From positions 1 through 31,390 of the forward strand of contig JAUMMZ010000034.1 in assembly GCA_031296755.1 (NCBI GenBank): a stretch of 31,390 bases of DNA, read 5' to 3'. The notes below the pieces were generated by a model. The model saw only the letters and a list, made by a program, of their open reading frames with translations. It searched no databases and was not told the origin of the DNA. Positions 24,265 to 31,390 of this stretch are shown piece by piece. Position 1 is the first letter of the stretch. The number at the start of each line of letters is the position of its first letter. The translations under genes were made by a program, and so were the position numbers. The stretch comes from Collinsella sp. (lineage in GTDB: Bacteria; Actinomycetota; Coriobacteriia; Coriobacteriales; Coriobacteriaceae).

Positions 24265-24819
24265 TTACTCGTCAAGCTTGAGATTCTTTAATGCTGCAAA
24301 TGGATTTTCCGTGGCTTCGGCCCATTCGGCCTCTGCCTGGGCAGCACAATCGCATTGCTCGACGTTGAGATTACCACCGCAGACCGGGCAAAGACCACGG
24401 CAATCGGGCGTGCAGAGAACCACGAACGGAGTATCCATGACGACCGCGTCGTTGATGGGCTCGCCCAGATCGACGATGCGATCCTCGCCAAGCAACTCGT
24501 AGCCGTCCTCGTAGGCCTCGGGATCCTCGGGCTCGTTAAAGAGGTAGAACTCCTCGATCTCGCCGGCAATGTCAAACGAAGCGGGCTCCAGGCAGCGATC
24601 GCACTCGCCGGTGGCGTGTGCACGGACCATACCCGTGAGCAAAACACCGGTGCCGGCATTGGTAAAGACCACGTCATAGTCAATACCATCTTGCAGCTGG
24701 TACTCCTTCTCGCCCACCGTGTAGGTGGCGACATCGACCTTACCGGTCAGCGGATACGAGTCTCCAGGAAACTCGAGCTGCTCGGAAAGGTCGACGGTAA
24801 CACTCGGAAACTCAGCCAT
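24265..24819 (-). CDS. YceD/DUF177 family protein
   Basis: The 184-residue protein matches YceD (DUF177), linked in many bacteria to 23S rRNA accumulation and always paired with rpmF. A beta-rich N-terminal part is followed by CDRCLEP and, near the C terminus, CTPDCRGLCPVCGGNLNVEQCDC, a cysteine cluster likely to bind zinc. The ATG overlaps the stop of the upstream coiled-coil gene as TAATG. The acidic middle region (NEPEDPEAYEDGYELLGED) is typical. Confidence 0.88.
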   Translation of the reverse strand: MAEFPSVTVDLSEQLEFPGDSYPLTGKVDVATYTVGEKEYQLQDGIDYDVVFTNAGTGVLLTGMVRAHATGECDRCLEPASFDIAGEIEEFYLFNEPEDPEAYEDGYELLGEDRIVDLGEPINDAVVMDTPFVVLCTPDCRGLCPVCGGNLNVEQCDCAAQAEAEWAEATENPFAALKNLKLDE

Positions 24820-25316
24820 TACCACTGACCGTTCTGCTGGGCAGCACCCTCGTTGAGCTGCTGGCGGCAACGGGTGACGGTACCGGTCAGGCTCTTGAGG
24901 TTCTCCTCGAGGTGCGTAAAGACCTGCTCGGCGTAGTCCTCTGCGGCATAGCGCGTCTCGCGCTCGTACTGCTGGGCACGGTCGCGGATATCGTCGGCCT
25001 GCTGCTGTGCCAAGCGAACGATCTCCTGCTCACCGGCGATGGTGAGGGCCTGCTGCTGAGCATCGGCGATGATGGAATCGGCCTGAGCGGCGGCGGAAGC
25101 CATAAGCTCCTCGCGCTCCTTGAGGATGCGGCGGGACTTCTGCCACTCCTCGGGATAGCTCATGCGGATCTCGTCGAGGATGTTGAAGAACACGTCGGCG
25201 TCGATGACCTTGAACTGAGCGTTCTTGCCGAAAGGCGGCTTGGCTTCCTCGATCAGCCCTTCGAGCTCATCGACCAAGCTGACGATCCTATCGCCAGGAA
25301 AATTCTCGCCCGGCAT
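24819..25316 (-). CDS. Coiled-coil protein, DivIVA/ATP-synthase-b-like, unknown function
   Basis: This 165-residue protein is not assigned to a characterised family. After a short N-terminal region (IVSLVDELEGLIEEAKPPF, then KVIDADVFFNILDEIRMSYPEEW) it is predicted to be a continuous amphipathic helix rich in Ala, Gln, Glu and Arg (residues about 60-160). The N-terminal part resembles that of actinobacterial proteins placed beside coaD and described as DivIVA-like or ATP-synthase-subunit-b-like. It has no membrane segment. ATG 25316 has AAAGGAG five bases upstream. It sits between coaD and yceD and is coupled to yceD, suggesting a role in cell envelope or ribosome-related work, but this is a guess. 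Confidence 0.75.
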   Translation of the reverse strand: MPGENFPGDRIVSLVDELEGLIEEAKPPFGKNAQFKVIDADVFFNILDEIRMSYPEEWQKSRRILKEREELMASAAAQADSIIADAQQQALTIAGEQEIVRLAQQQADDIRDRAQQYERETRYAAEDYAEQVFTHLEENLKSLTGTVTRCRQQLNEGAAQQNGQW

Positions 25317-25351
25317 CCGGTCTCCTTTCATAGGTAACATATCATCGTGCT

Positions 25352-25360
25352 AGTTTACCA
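25352..25360 (-). promoter_or_regulatory. Candidate extended -10 promoter for the coiled-coil-yceD-rpmF unit
   Basis: The minus strand reads TGGTAAACT: TAAACT with a TGn extension, about 36 bases before the start codon. TTATTG (25373-25378) lies 15 bases upstream as a weak -35. Confidence 0.35.
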
Positions 25361-25384
25361 CATGCCACCAGGCAATAAGAAACG

Positions 25385-25882
25385 TCACGAAAAGCGATGT
25401 TTGAGCGCTTCGACCACGTTGGGCGGCACAAACGTCGAAACATCGCTACCGAGCGAAGCAATCTGTCGGACCACCGAACTCGAGATATATCCGTACTGCG
25501 GCGCACTCATGACAAAGATGGACTCCAGCTCGTTGTCTAGGCGGTAGTTGAGGTCGGCCTGCTGAAGCTCGTACTCAAAGTCGGTCATGGCGCGCAGGCC
25601 CTTAACGACGGCGCCGGCGCCCTGCTCGCGTGCGAAGTCGACCAACAGGCCGGTAAAGGGCAGGACCTCGACGCCCTCGATGCCCCCGAGCGCCTCGCGG
25701 GCCAGCGCCACGCGCTCGTCGAGCATAAAGGTGGTGCCCACGCCGTTTTTGCCCTGCGATTCGGCAACGGCCACGATCACGCTGGGAAAGATACGGCGCG
25801 CACGGCGAATGACGTCGATGTGGCCAAAGGTGATGGGGTCGAAGGTGCCCGGGACGATTACGCGATTGATGGTGTCACTCAT
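25385..25882 (-). CDS. coaD: Phosphopantetheine adenylyltransferase
   Basis: CoaD makes dephospho-CoA from phosphopantetheine and ATP. The 165 residues contain PGTFDPITFGHIDVI (nucleotidyltransferase TxGH at 18-21), GLRAMTDFEYELQQADLNYRL and the ISSSVVRQIASLGSDVSTFVPPNV block that closes the active site. The ATG lies within the end of rsmD (8-base overlap), and the rsmD-coaD pair is very widespread. CoA supply also feeds ACP modification by phosphopantetheinyl transferase, which is not encoded here. Confidence 0.94.
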   Translation of the reverse strand: MSDTINRVIVPGTFDPITFGHIDVIRRARRIFPSVIVAVAESQGKNGVGTTFMLDERVALAREALGGIEGVEVLPFTGLLVDFAREQGAGAVVKGLRAMTDFEYELQQADLNYRLDNELESIFVMSAPQYGYISSSVVRQIASLGSDVSTFVPPNVVEALKHRFS

Positions 25883-26519
25883 GGGCGTCCTCCGGGGATA
25901 CTGCCTCGTCGCTATCGTTAGCATCGGCGTTGTCGCCCTTGCTATCGCCGACCCAGCGCAGCAGGTCGACCGAGGTGATGCCGTAGCGCTTCTCGCGAAC
26001 GGTCTCAAAACCGGCTGGATGTGCGCCCGCGTCGGCGGCGGCATGCTCGAACAGTGCATATGCGCCAGGGGCCAGCAGGCCCTGCTGGGCAAGATTCTGC
26101 AACAGTTCCTGAACCGGCTCGGCGCCAAAGGCATACGGCGGATCGAGCAGGACCAAGTCGAAGGGGCCGCCCGGAACACGACCACGCGAAGCACTTGCCA
26201 GCATGTCGCCCGTCACCACGCGCCAACGCGCACGGTCGCGACAGAGCGACTCGATATTCTTGGTAATAAGACGCGCGGCATTTCGATCGATCTCAAACGT
26301 CGTGAGCGAGCGGGCGCCGCGCGAGAGCATCTCGATGCCCAGGGCACCGGAGCCGCCAAACGCATCCAGCACGCGGACCTCGTCCAAATCGAAGTCGAAT
26401 GCCGACATGACCATAGATGCGCACGCCTCGCGCACGCGATCAGTCGTGGGGCGGGTGACATCGCGACCACGGGGCTCCTCGATCTTGCGACCGCGCCATT
26501 CGCCGCCGATGATTCTCAT
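25875..26519 (-). CDS. rsmD: 16S rRNA (guanine-966-N2)-methyltransferase
   Basis: RsmD methylates G966 of 16S rRNA using S-adenosylmethionine. The 214-residue protein starts MRIIGGEWRGRKI and contains TRPTTDRVREA, the cofactor loop VLDAFGGSGALGIEMLSRGA (50-69), FEIDRNA and the catalytic DPPY (126-129). A charged tail after about residue 190 (SKGDNADANDSDEAVSPED) is unlike the compact family end and overlaps coaD. The start overlaps the recG stop as ATGA. Confidence 0.93.
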   Translation of the reverse strand: MRIIGGEWRGRKIEEPRGRDVTRPTTDRVREACASMVMSAFDFDLDEVRVLDAFGGSGALGIEMLSRGARSLTTFEIDRNAARLITKNIESLCRDRARWRVVTGDMLASASRGRVPGGPFDLVLLDPPYAFGAEPVQELLQNLAQQGLLAPGAYALFEHAAADAGAHPAGFETVREKRYGITSVDLLRWVGDSKGDNADANDSDEAVSPEDAHE

Positions 26520-28693
26520 CCTCCGCTGACCTCCTTAAAGATGTGTCGATACCGCGTGGCGACCGCATCGCGCAGAGGGCGCGTCGCCACGGAGTCAAGG
26601 TTGCAAGCATACCGCAAGAGCTCGACCGCGTCCAAATGGGCCCACTCGATAAGCTCTTCGTCGGCATCGAGGTCGACGAAACGCAAGGTCACGCCGCCAT
26701 GTTGACGGTAGCCCAGGATCTCGCCCTCGTGACGCAGACGCAGGTCCATCTGCGCGAGCGTAAAGCCGTCTGCGGTCTTTTCGAGCGACTGGAGACGGTC
26801 TTGCGCCGCCGACGTACCGCCATTGCCCTTTGAGTGGGTCATGACCAGGCACGTGCCCGAGACGCTACCGCGGCCTACACGGCCACGCAGCTGATGCAGC
26901 GCCGCCAAGCCAAAGCGCTCGCCGTTTTCGATGACCATGACGGTGGCGTTGGGCACGTCAACGCCCACCTCAACCACCGTGGTCGAGACGAGCACGTCGA
27001 TCTCGCCACGCTTGAAGGCATCGATAACCTGATCCTTCTCCCCCGCCGGCATACGGCCATGGAGGCACCCGATGGTAAGACCCGGCAGTGCCAGACGAAG
27101 ACGGTCGAGCTCGGTCGCCGTGTCATGCAACGGTACGGGCACAGTCACGCGGCCCTCCTCGTCGCGGGCGATGCCGGGAACGTCCTCGAGATCGTCGGCC
27201 GAATCGCTCGGCTCCACGAGCGGACAGATCACGTAGGCCTGCTGCCCCTTTTCGTGCGCCTCGCGGATGGCGCCATAGGCCAGGTCGCGGCTCGACTCGG
27301 TGAGGACGCGCGTCGTCACGCCGGCGCCCGGAACGGGACGACGGCGGATGATGCTCGTATCTAGGTCGCCGTAGACCGAGAGCGCCAGCGTGCGCGGAAT
27401 GGGCGTCGCCGTCATAACGAGCAGATCGGCACCCGGTCCCTTGGCGCGCAGGGTGTTGCGCTGACCCACGCCAAAGCGGTGCTGCTCGTCGATGACGACG
27501 AGCGACAGATGGTTGAATGTGACGTTCTCCGAAAGCACGGCATGGGTACCAAAGAGCACATCGAGCTCGCCGGACTGGAGCTGGGCGTGAATCCGCTCGC
27601 GCTCGGCCGCCGGGGTGGCGCCCGTCAGCAGCGCCCACGCCATACCGGCCTGAGAGAGCAAAGGGCCGGTCTTGTCGGCATACTGACGTGCCAACACGCC
27701 CGTAGGCGCCATGACACAGGCTTGGGTGCCGCTATCTGCAGCAACAGCCAGCGCGCAGGCGGCAACGGCGGTCTTACCGGTACCGACGTCGCCCAACAGC
27801 AGACGGTTCATCACACGCCCGCCATCGCACATATCATGCATGATGTCTTGGAACGCGGCCTCCTGCTCGTCACTCAGCGTGAACGGGAGGGCCTGCCTGA
27901 GTGCGGCAAGATGCTCGCCCGCAGCATGCGCGTAGGGCACCACGTCAACCAAACCGCCGTCGTTGCGCAGTCGCAACGCCAGCTGCAAGTACAGGCACTC
28001 CTCATAGGCAAGACGCCGACGCGCGATGTCACGCTCAGCCATGCTCGAGGGAAAGTGTATCGAGCGCAACGCACGGGCATTACTCATCAGACGACGCTTG
28101 ACGCGCAGCGGCGCAGGAATGGGGTCAAACGGATTGCCGACAACCTCGAGCGCGCCACTCACGATGCGACGCATCCATGCTTGGCTCACGCCATCACTCA
28201 CGTAGTGGACCGGCAAAATGGTGCCCGCGGCACGCCCGTCATCGAGCTTTTCAAAATGCGGCGAGGCCATCTGCTTAAAGCCATAGGCAAACTCGACCTT
28301 GCCCATCACAGCCAAGCGGTCGCCCTGCTTGAGCTGCTGGGCAATCCAGGGTTGACGGAAAAAGGCGACTTGTAGCACGCCCGTCTCGTCCACAAGCGAG
28401 ACCTCAGTCACCTGCATGCGCGGACGAGGCTGCTTTTGCACAATACGGTCGACCGTGGCAATGATGGTGCAAACGGCACCGATGGGCGCCATCTCAATGG
28501 ACCATGAGCGCGTAAAGTCGAGGTATCGATGAGGGATATGGAGAAGGAGGTCCCCCACCGTCCGAATTCCCAGACGGCGAAGGGCCTCCTCACGTTTACC
28601 CGAAACATATTTGAGTCGCGCGATATCCTCGTCGAGCGCATTGCTCTGGGCAAAGCGCTCCGAGACGCGCGGCACGGAGCACAGCTCGGACAT
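26516..28693 (-). CDS. recG: ATP-dependent DNA helicase RecG
   Basis: RecG remodels stalled forks and Holliday junctions. The 725-residue protein has the N-terminal wedge domain with an OB fold (about 40-160, including RTVGDLLLHIPHRYLDF), Walker A GDVGTGKT (301-308), DEQH (402-405) in VVIDEQHRFGVGQR, TATPIPRTLALSVYGDLD, and the C-terminal helicase motifs VVEVGVDVPNATVMVIE and LHQLRGRVGRG. It follows fakA by nine bases, as yloV and recG are neighbours in Bacillus, and overlaps rsmD by four bases. Confidence 0.95.
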   Translation of the reverse strand: MSELCSVPRVSERFAQSNALDEDIARLKYVSGKREEALRRLGIRTVGDLLLHIPHRYLDFTRSWSIEMAPIGAVCTIIATVDRIVQKQPRPRMQVTEVSLVDETGVLQVAFFRQPWIAQQLKQGDRLAVMGKVEFAYGFKQMASPHFEKLDDGRAAGTILPVHYVSDGVSQAWMRRIVSGALEVVGNPFDPIPAPLRVKRRLMSNARALRSIHFPSSMAERDIARRRLAYEECLYLQLALRLRNDGGLVDVVPYAHAAGEHLAALRQALPFTLSDEQEAAFQDIMHDMCDGGRVMNRLLLGDVGTGKTAVAACALAVAADSGTQACVMAPTGVLARQYADKTGPLLSQAGMAWALLTGATPAAERERIHAQLQSGELDVLFGTHAVLSENVTFNHLSLVVIDEQHRFGVGQRNTLRAKGPGADLLVMTATPIPRTLALSVYGDLDTSIIRRRPVPGAGVTTRVLTESSRDLAYGAIREAHEKGQQAYVICPLVEPSDSADDLEDVPGIARDEEGRVTVPVPLHDTATELDRLRLALPGLTIGCLHGRMPAGEKDQVIDAFKRGEIDVLVSTTVVEVGVDVPNATVMVIENGERFGLAALHQLRGRVGRGSVSGTCLVMTHSKGNGGTSAAQDRLQSLEKTADGFTLAQMDLRLRHEGEILGYRQHGGVTLRFVDLDADEELIEWAHLDAVELLRYACNLDSVATRPLRDAVATRYRHIFKEVSGG

Positions 28694-28702
28694 GGGCAGA
28701 GC

Positions 28703-30364
28703 CTACTCGATCGAGAAGATCACAGGGTAGAGCGGCTGCTCGCCACGATGGGCGTCAATCTCCAGATCGGGTTGAGCCTCCTCGATGGCGTCGACGATCT
28801 CCTGGAAGGCCTCATCGGACAGCTCCTCGCCGGCCAGAATCGTCAGCGCGTCGCCCTCCTCTTCCTCCTGCATGCGGTTGATGCAGTCGAGCGTGACCTG
28901 CTTCACGTCGGAGCCGACCACGTCGATGGAGCCGGCGATGATACCCATGACGTCACCGGAGTGAATCGGCGAGCCGTCGGAGGCGCTGGAGTCGCGCACG
29001 GCACGGGTGACCTCGCCATCGCGGACCTCGCTGATGGCATCGACCATAGCGGCAACGGCATCCTCGAGCTCAGAATCGGGCAGGACCGCGAACAGCGCGG
29101 AGAAGGCCTGCGGGACGGTCTTGGTGGGAACGACGGCGACCTTCTTGTCGGCGCAGGCGGAGGCAGCAGCCTCGGCAGCCATGCGGATGTTGCCGTTATT
29201 GGGAAGGATGATGACCGAGGTCGCGTTGACCTGGTCCACTGCGCCCAGCAGGTCGGCGGTCGAGGGGTTCATGGTCTGGCCACCCGACACGATCACATCG
29301 ACGCCGAGGGACTTGAGGATGTCGGCCTCACCAGAGCCAGCCGCAACGGCGACAAAGCCCAGTGCCTTCGCGGGCTCGGCGGCCTTTTCCTGGTCCTCGT
29401 GGATCTTGGCGGTGCGATCGTGGGCCTCCATCTCCATGTTATGGATAAAGACCTCGTAGATCTGGCCAAGCTGGAGCATGTGCTCGAGCACCAGGTTGGG
29501 GGTGTTGGAGTGCACGTGGATCTTGTAGTCGGGATAGGCGCCCACGAGCAGCTCGCAGTCGCCCATGGAACCCAGGAACTTCAGGCACTCGTCCTCGTCA
29601 AACGGGGCGTCGGCCTTAAAGAGAAACTCGTTGCAGTAACGGAACTCCGAGCCCTCCCAGTCGTCGTTGGCCTCGATCTCAACACGGCCGAGAGCCGCAT
29701 CGCGGGCAGAGCCGGCGGAATCAAACGTAGCGGAAAAATCCTCGACCACGGTGCTGCGGCCAAGAGCGGCGGCAACAAAGTTCTCCAGGAAGATGGCAAA
29801 GCCAAAGGCGCCAGAGTCGACAACGCCGTTCTCCTTCAGAACGGGCAGCAGGTCGGGCGTGCGGGCGACGGACTGATAGGCCTCGACGACGATGGCATCG
29901 AGCGCATCCTCGGCAGAGAACTTCTTCTTCTCGCACTCGTCGGCCTTGGTCGAGACATCGCGCAGGACCGTGAGGATCGTGCCCTCGATGGGCTTACGGA
30001 CAGCCTGGAAGGCGACCTTGACGGCACGGCGGAAGGCGAAGGCGATATTGGCGGACGTTACAGGCTCGTCGGCAGAGACAAGGCCTTCGGCCACGCCACG
30101 CAGGATCTGCGAGGTGATAACGCCCGAGTTGCCGCGGGCGCCCATGAGGGAGCCGTGGGTAATGGCGCCGGCGATGGCCTCCATGTCGGCATCGGCGGGA
30201 AGCGCAGAGAGCTCCTTGGTCACCGAAGCGAGCGTGAGCGACATGTTGGTGCCGGTGTCGCCGTCGGGTACGGGAAAGACGTTGAGCTTGTTGATCTCCT
30301 CGGCCTTGTCGGAAACGGCAGCCGCAGCGATCGGAAAACAGGTGCGAATGGTCTTTGCAATCAT
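28703..30364 (-). CDS. fakA: DAK2-domain fatty acid kinase subunit FakA (YloV family)
   Basis: FakA phosphorylates fatty acids presented by FakB (DegV-type) proteins, giving acyl-phosphate. The 553-residue protein has an N-terminal DAK2 domain with NKLNVFPVPDGDTGTNMSLTL (the DGDTGTNM at 34-41 binds metal and nucleotide) and HGSLMGARGNSGVITSQILRG. The middle and C-terminal domains include YCNEFLF..., GDCELLVG, KIHVHSNTPN and VIVSGGQTMNPSTADLLGAV, typical of the family. It follows the Asp23-like gene by 28 bases. No fakB is in the window; with plsX and acpP downstream, a fatty-acid uptake role is plausible. A glycerone-kinase role is unlikely because no DAK1 partner is present. Confidence 0.9.
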   Translation of the reverse strand: MIAKTIRTCFPIAAAAVSDKAEEINKLNVFPVPDGDTGTNMSLTLASVTKELSALPADADMEAIAGAITHGSLMGARGNSGVITSQILRGVAEGLVSADEPVTSANIAFAFRRAVKVAFQAVRKPIEGTILTVLRDVSTKADECEKKKFSAEDALDAIVVEAYQSVARTPDLLPVLKENGVVDSGAFGFAIFLENFVAAALGRSTVVEDFSATFDSAGSARDAALGRVEIEANDDWEGSEFRYCNEFLFKADAPFDEDECLKFLGSMGDCELLVGAYPDYKIHVHSNTPNLVLEHMLQLGQIYEVFIHNMEMEAHDRTAKIHEDQEKAAEPAKALGFVAVAAGSGEADILKSLGVDVIVSGGQTMNPSTADLLGAVDQVNATSVIILPNNGNIRMAAEAAASACADKKVAVVPTKTVPQAFSALFAVLPDSELEDAVAAMVDAISEVRDGEVTRAVRDSSASDGSPIHSGDVMGIIAGSIDVVGSDVKQVTLDCINRMQEEEEGDALTILAGEELSDEAFQEIVDAIEEAQPDLEIDAHRGEQPLYPVIFSIE

Positions 30365-30391
30365 GAGTGGTGAAATCTCCGTGTTCGGATG

Positions 30392-30748
30392 CTAGTTCAG
30401 ACGGCTCTTGAGCGCGTCGATGTGAATGCCGATCTTAAGGCTGGCGGGATCGATCTGGGCGATCTCCTGCAGGGTGAAGGCAACGGAGCTCGAAAGATTG
30501 TGGCAGACGGACTTCATGTTGACGCCGTTCTCGAGCACGACGTGAAGGTCGACCGTGAGGCCGTTCTCGTCGGCGGAGACAAGCACGCCCTTGCGGAGGC
30601 GCTGGCCGGCAAGCAGACGCACGCTCTCGGCGCCCTGGAGCTGCTCGGCCATACCGACGACGCCGTAGCACGTCATCGCGGCATAACCGGCAATATCGGC
30701 AATTACGTCATTCGAGACGCTCAGGCTGCCGTTAATGGTCTCAGACAC
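30392..30748 (-). CDS. Asp23/Gls24 family protein (YloU-like)
   Basis: The 118-residue protein matches the Asp23/Gls24 (DUF322) family, cytoplasmic proteins linked in Gram-positives to envelope stress. Visible blocks: GSLSVSNDVIADIAGYAAMTCYGVVGMAEQ and VLVSADENGLTVDLHVVLENGVNMKSVCHNLSSSVAFTLQEI. GTG 30748 has AAAGGAG six to seven bases upstream and gives the usual family start. It pairs with fakA exactly as yloU pairs with yloV in Bacillus. Confidence 0.9.
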   Translation of the reverse strand: MSETINGSLSVSNDVIADIAGYAAMTCYGVVGMAEQLQGAESVRLLAGQRLRKGVLVSADENGLTVDLHVVLENGVNMKSVCHNLSSSVAFTLQEIAQIDPASLKIGIHIDALKSRLN

Positions 30749-30763
30749 AAGAATCTCCTTTTC

Positions 30764-30780
30764 TGGTGCTCGCAGCACCA
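30764..30780 (-). promoter_or_regulatory. Leader hairpin before the Asp23-like gene
   Basis: TGGTGCT-CGC-AGCACCA is a perfect seven-bp stem with a three-base loop, about nine bases upstream of the ribosome site and downstream of the -10 candidate. No T-run follows, so it may stabilise the mRNA or bind a protein. Confidence 0.45.
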
Positions 30781-30804
30781 TGTCGTGGGAGCAATCATTC
30801 CAAT

Positions 30805-30810
30805 ATTCTA
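30805..30810 (-). promoter_or_regulatory. Candidate -10 box of the asp23-fakA-recG cluster
   Basis: TAGAAT on the minus strand, about 57 bases before the GTG start and upstream of the leader hairpin. The -35 region is weak. Confidence 0.4.
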
Positions 30811-30907
30811 CAACGACCGCGCCATGTTGAGGTGATGGGGTTCGCGATTACATCCTCGACACGAAATGTTGATAAGGCAACGTTCGCGAGCAGGCGATCG
30901 CGGCATG

Positions 30908-30937
30908 AAAAAACCCGCCGCATAAGCGACGGGTTTT
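30908..30937 (-). terminator. Intrinsic terminator of the tRNA-Asn unit
   Basis: On the minus strand AAAACCCG, an inner CGC/GCG pair, and CGGGTTTT form a strong stem followed by TTTTTT (30908-30913). It begins seven bases after the first tRNA copy. Confidence 0.85.
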
Positions 30938-30943
30938 ACAACC

Positions 30944-31018
30944 TGGCTCCCCGGGTAGGACTCGAACCTACAACAGCGCGGTTAACAGCCGCGTGCTCTA
31001 CCATTGAGCTACCGAGGA
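30944..31018 (-). tRNA. tRNA-Asn (anticodon GUU), promoter-distal copy
   Basis: A 75-base cloverleaf with encoded CCA: acceptor TCCTCGG/CCGGGGA, D arm GCTC/GAGC, anticodon stem CGCGG/CCGCG with loop CTGTTAA (GTT), five-base variable loop CTGTT, T arm GTAGG/CCTAC with loop TTCGAGT. Identical in sequence to the copy at 31053-31127. Confidence 0.97.
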
Positions 31019-31022
31019 ATTT

Positions 31023-31043
31023 AAAAGCCCAGCGGAATGGGCT
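31023..31043 (-). terminator. Hairpin with T-run between the two tRNA-Asn genes
   Basis: AGCCCA (31026-31031) pairs with TGGGCT (31038-31043); on the minus strand TTTTAA follows. It resembles a short terminator located between tandem tRNAs, but could equally be a processing hairpin. Confidence 0.4.
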
Positions 31044-31052
31044 GAGAAATTC

Positions 31053-31127
31053 TGGCTCCCCGGGTAGGACTCGAACCTACAACAGCGCGGTTAACAGCCG
31101 CGTGCTCTACCATTGAGCTACCGAGGA
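31053..31127 (-). tRNA. tRNA-Asn (anticodon GUU), promoter-proximal copy
   Basis: Base-for-base identical to the copy at 30944-31018, including the CCA end. The 34-base spacer between the copies is unique. Both read from the TATAAT promoter at 31158-31185. Confidence 0.97.
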
Positions 31128-31157
31128 ATAGGTGCGTGCTTTCAAGCAACGAAGTTT

Positions 31158-31185
31158 ATTATACGGACGATCGCGCGAAGGGCAA
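31158..31185 (-). promoter_or_regulatory. Strong promoter of the tRNA-Asn pair
   Basis: Minus strand: TTGCCC (31180-31185), 16 bases, then a perfect TATAAT (31158-31163). It lies about 30 bases before the first tRNA and is the best promoter match in the window. Confidence 0.8.
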
Positions 31186-31211
31186 GAACTTTTTTAAGAA
31201 ATTTTCTCCGC

Positions 31212-31263
31212 CCGCACCCCCGCACGAGCAGCTAATTTGGGACGGGGCTATTTGGGGGTGCGG
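31212..31263. repeat. Inverted repeat near the right-edge insertion sequence end
   Basis: CCGCACCCCC (31212-31221) and GGGGGTGCGG (31254-31263) are perfect inverted repeats 32 bases apart, spanning the probable IS/chromosome junction. A candidate IS end begins with TGGGACGGGGC at 31238. The exact boundary cannot be fixed. Confidence 0.45.
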
Positions 31264-31282
31264 ACGATTTCTTGGACCGCGC

Positions 31283-31390
31283 CTAGGCGTATCCAAGCTT
31301 CCTGCGGTACTCCATCGGGCTCAGCCACCCGAGGGACTTCTTGATCCGCTCCTCACGATAGTACACGAGGTAGGCCTCGAGCCTTCCCAT
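31283..31390 (-). CDS. IS3-family transposase, C-terminal fragment (cut by window edge)
   Basis: The minus-strand frame open at the window edge ends at TAG 31283-31285 and encodes 35 residues: MGRLEAYLVYYREERIKKSLG then WLSPMEYRRKLGYA. This is the standard end of IS3-family DDE transposases (YN..R....LG..SP..YR). The sequence differs from the fragment at the left edge, so two distinct elements flank the window. The Met at the edge is internal to the full protein. Confidence 0.85.
   Translation of the reverse strand: MGRLEAYLVYYREERIKKSLGWLSPMEYRRKLGYA

Noticed and set aside
30766..31116. Plus-strand 116-codon frame through the tRNA region
   Set aside because: It reads through both tRNA-Asn genes in antisense and shows the spurious repeated peptide typical of mis-annotated tRNA tandems.
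1..31390. CRISPR arrays, prophage, toxin-antitoxin or other defence genes
   Set aside because: No regularly spaced repeats or related protein motifs were seen on either strand; the only mobile DNA is at the two edges.

Overview
The window (about 60% GC, dense, mostly minus strand) looks like housekeeping chromosome from a Coriobacteriia actinobacterium, most likely Collinsella or a close relative. This rests on gene content, the mixture of Firmicutes-like gene order with high GC, and GTG/TTG starts; no taxonomic marker was searched.

Layout. Both edges are 3' ends of two different IS3-family transposases pointing inward, so the window is probably a contig broken at insertion sequences. From the left: a membrane glycosyltransferase (171-1466, -), rluD and lspA (1549-3161, -), ileS (3384-6185, -) behind a complete transcriptional T-box leader (6229-6536) with an AUC specifier, a GldA/HcxA-type dehydrogenase (+), a DUF523 protein (-), ftsH (-), a cobO-type adenosyltransferase (+) with a stop at codon 5, a MATE transporter (-), a SpoU-family rRNA/tRNA methyltransferase (-), and a thyA-folA operon (-). 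Then comes a plus-strand DUF134-NifX fusion with a His/Cys-rich tail.

The right half (15868-30748, all minus) is one long cluster in transcription order: asp23-like, fakA, recG, rsmD, coaD, a coiled-coil protein, yceD (DUF177), rpmF, plsX, acpP, rnc, smc, ftsY, ffh. It resembles the Bacillus subtilis yloU-yloV-recG-fapR-plsX-fabD-fabG-acpA-rnc-smc-ftsY-ffh region merged with the coaD/yceD-rpmF region, but without fapR, fabD or fabG. It joins phospholipid precursor supply (FakA, PlsX, ACP), protein targeting (Ffh, FtsY), chromosome organisation (SMC), RNA processing (RNase III) and ribosome maturation (RsmD, L32, YceD). Two identical tRNA-Asn(GUU) genes with a strong promoter lie just upstream of it.

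No phage, CRISPR, toxin-antitoxin or defence system was seen. The most unusual items are the DUF134-NifX fusion with a strong internal ribosome binding site and paired operator-like sites, the nonsense codon in cobO, a long inverted repeat at 10849-10917, a 22-bp perfect palindrome before acpP, and an insertion sequence apparently lodged in a terminator.
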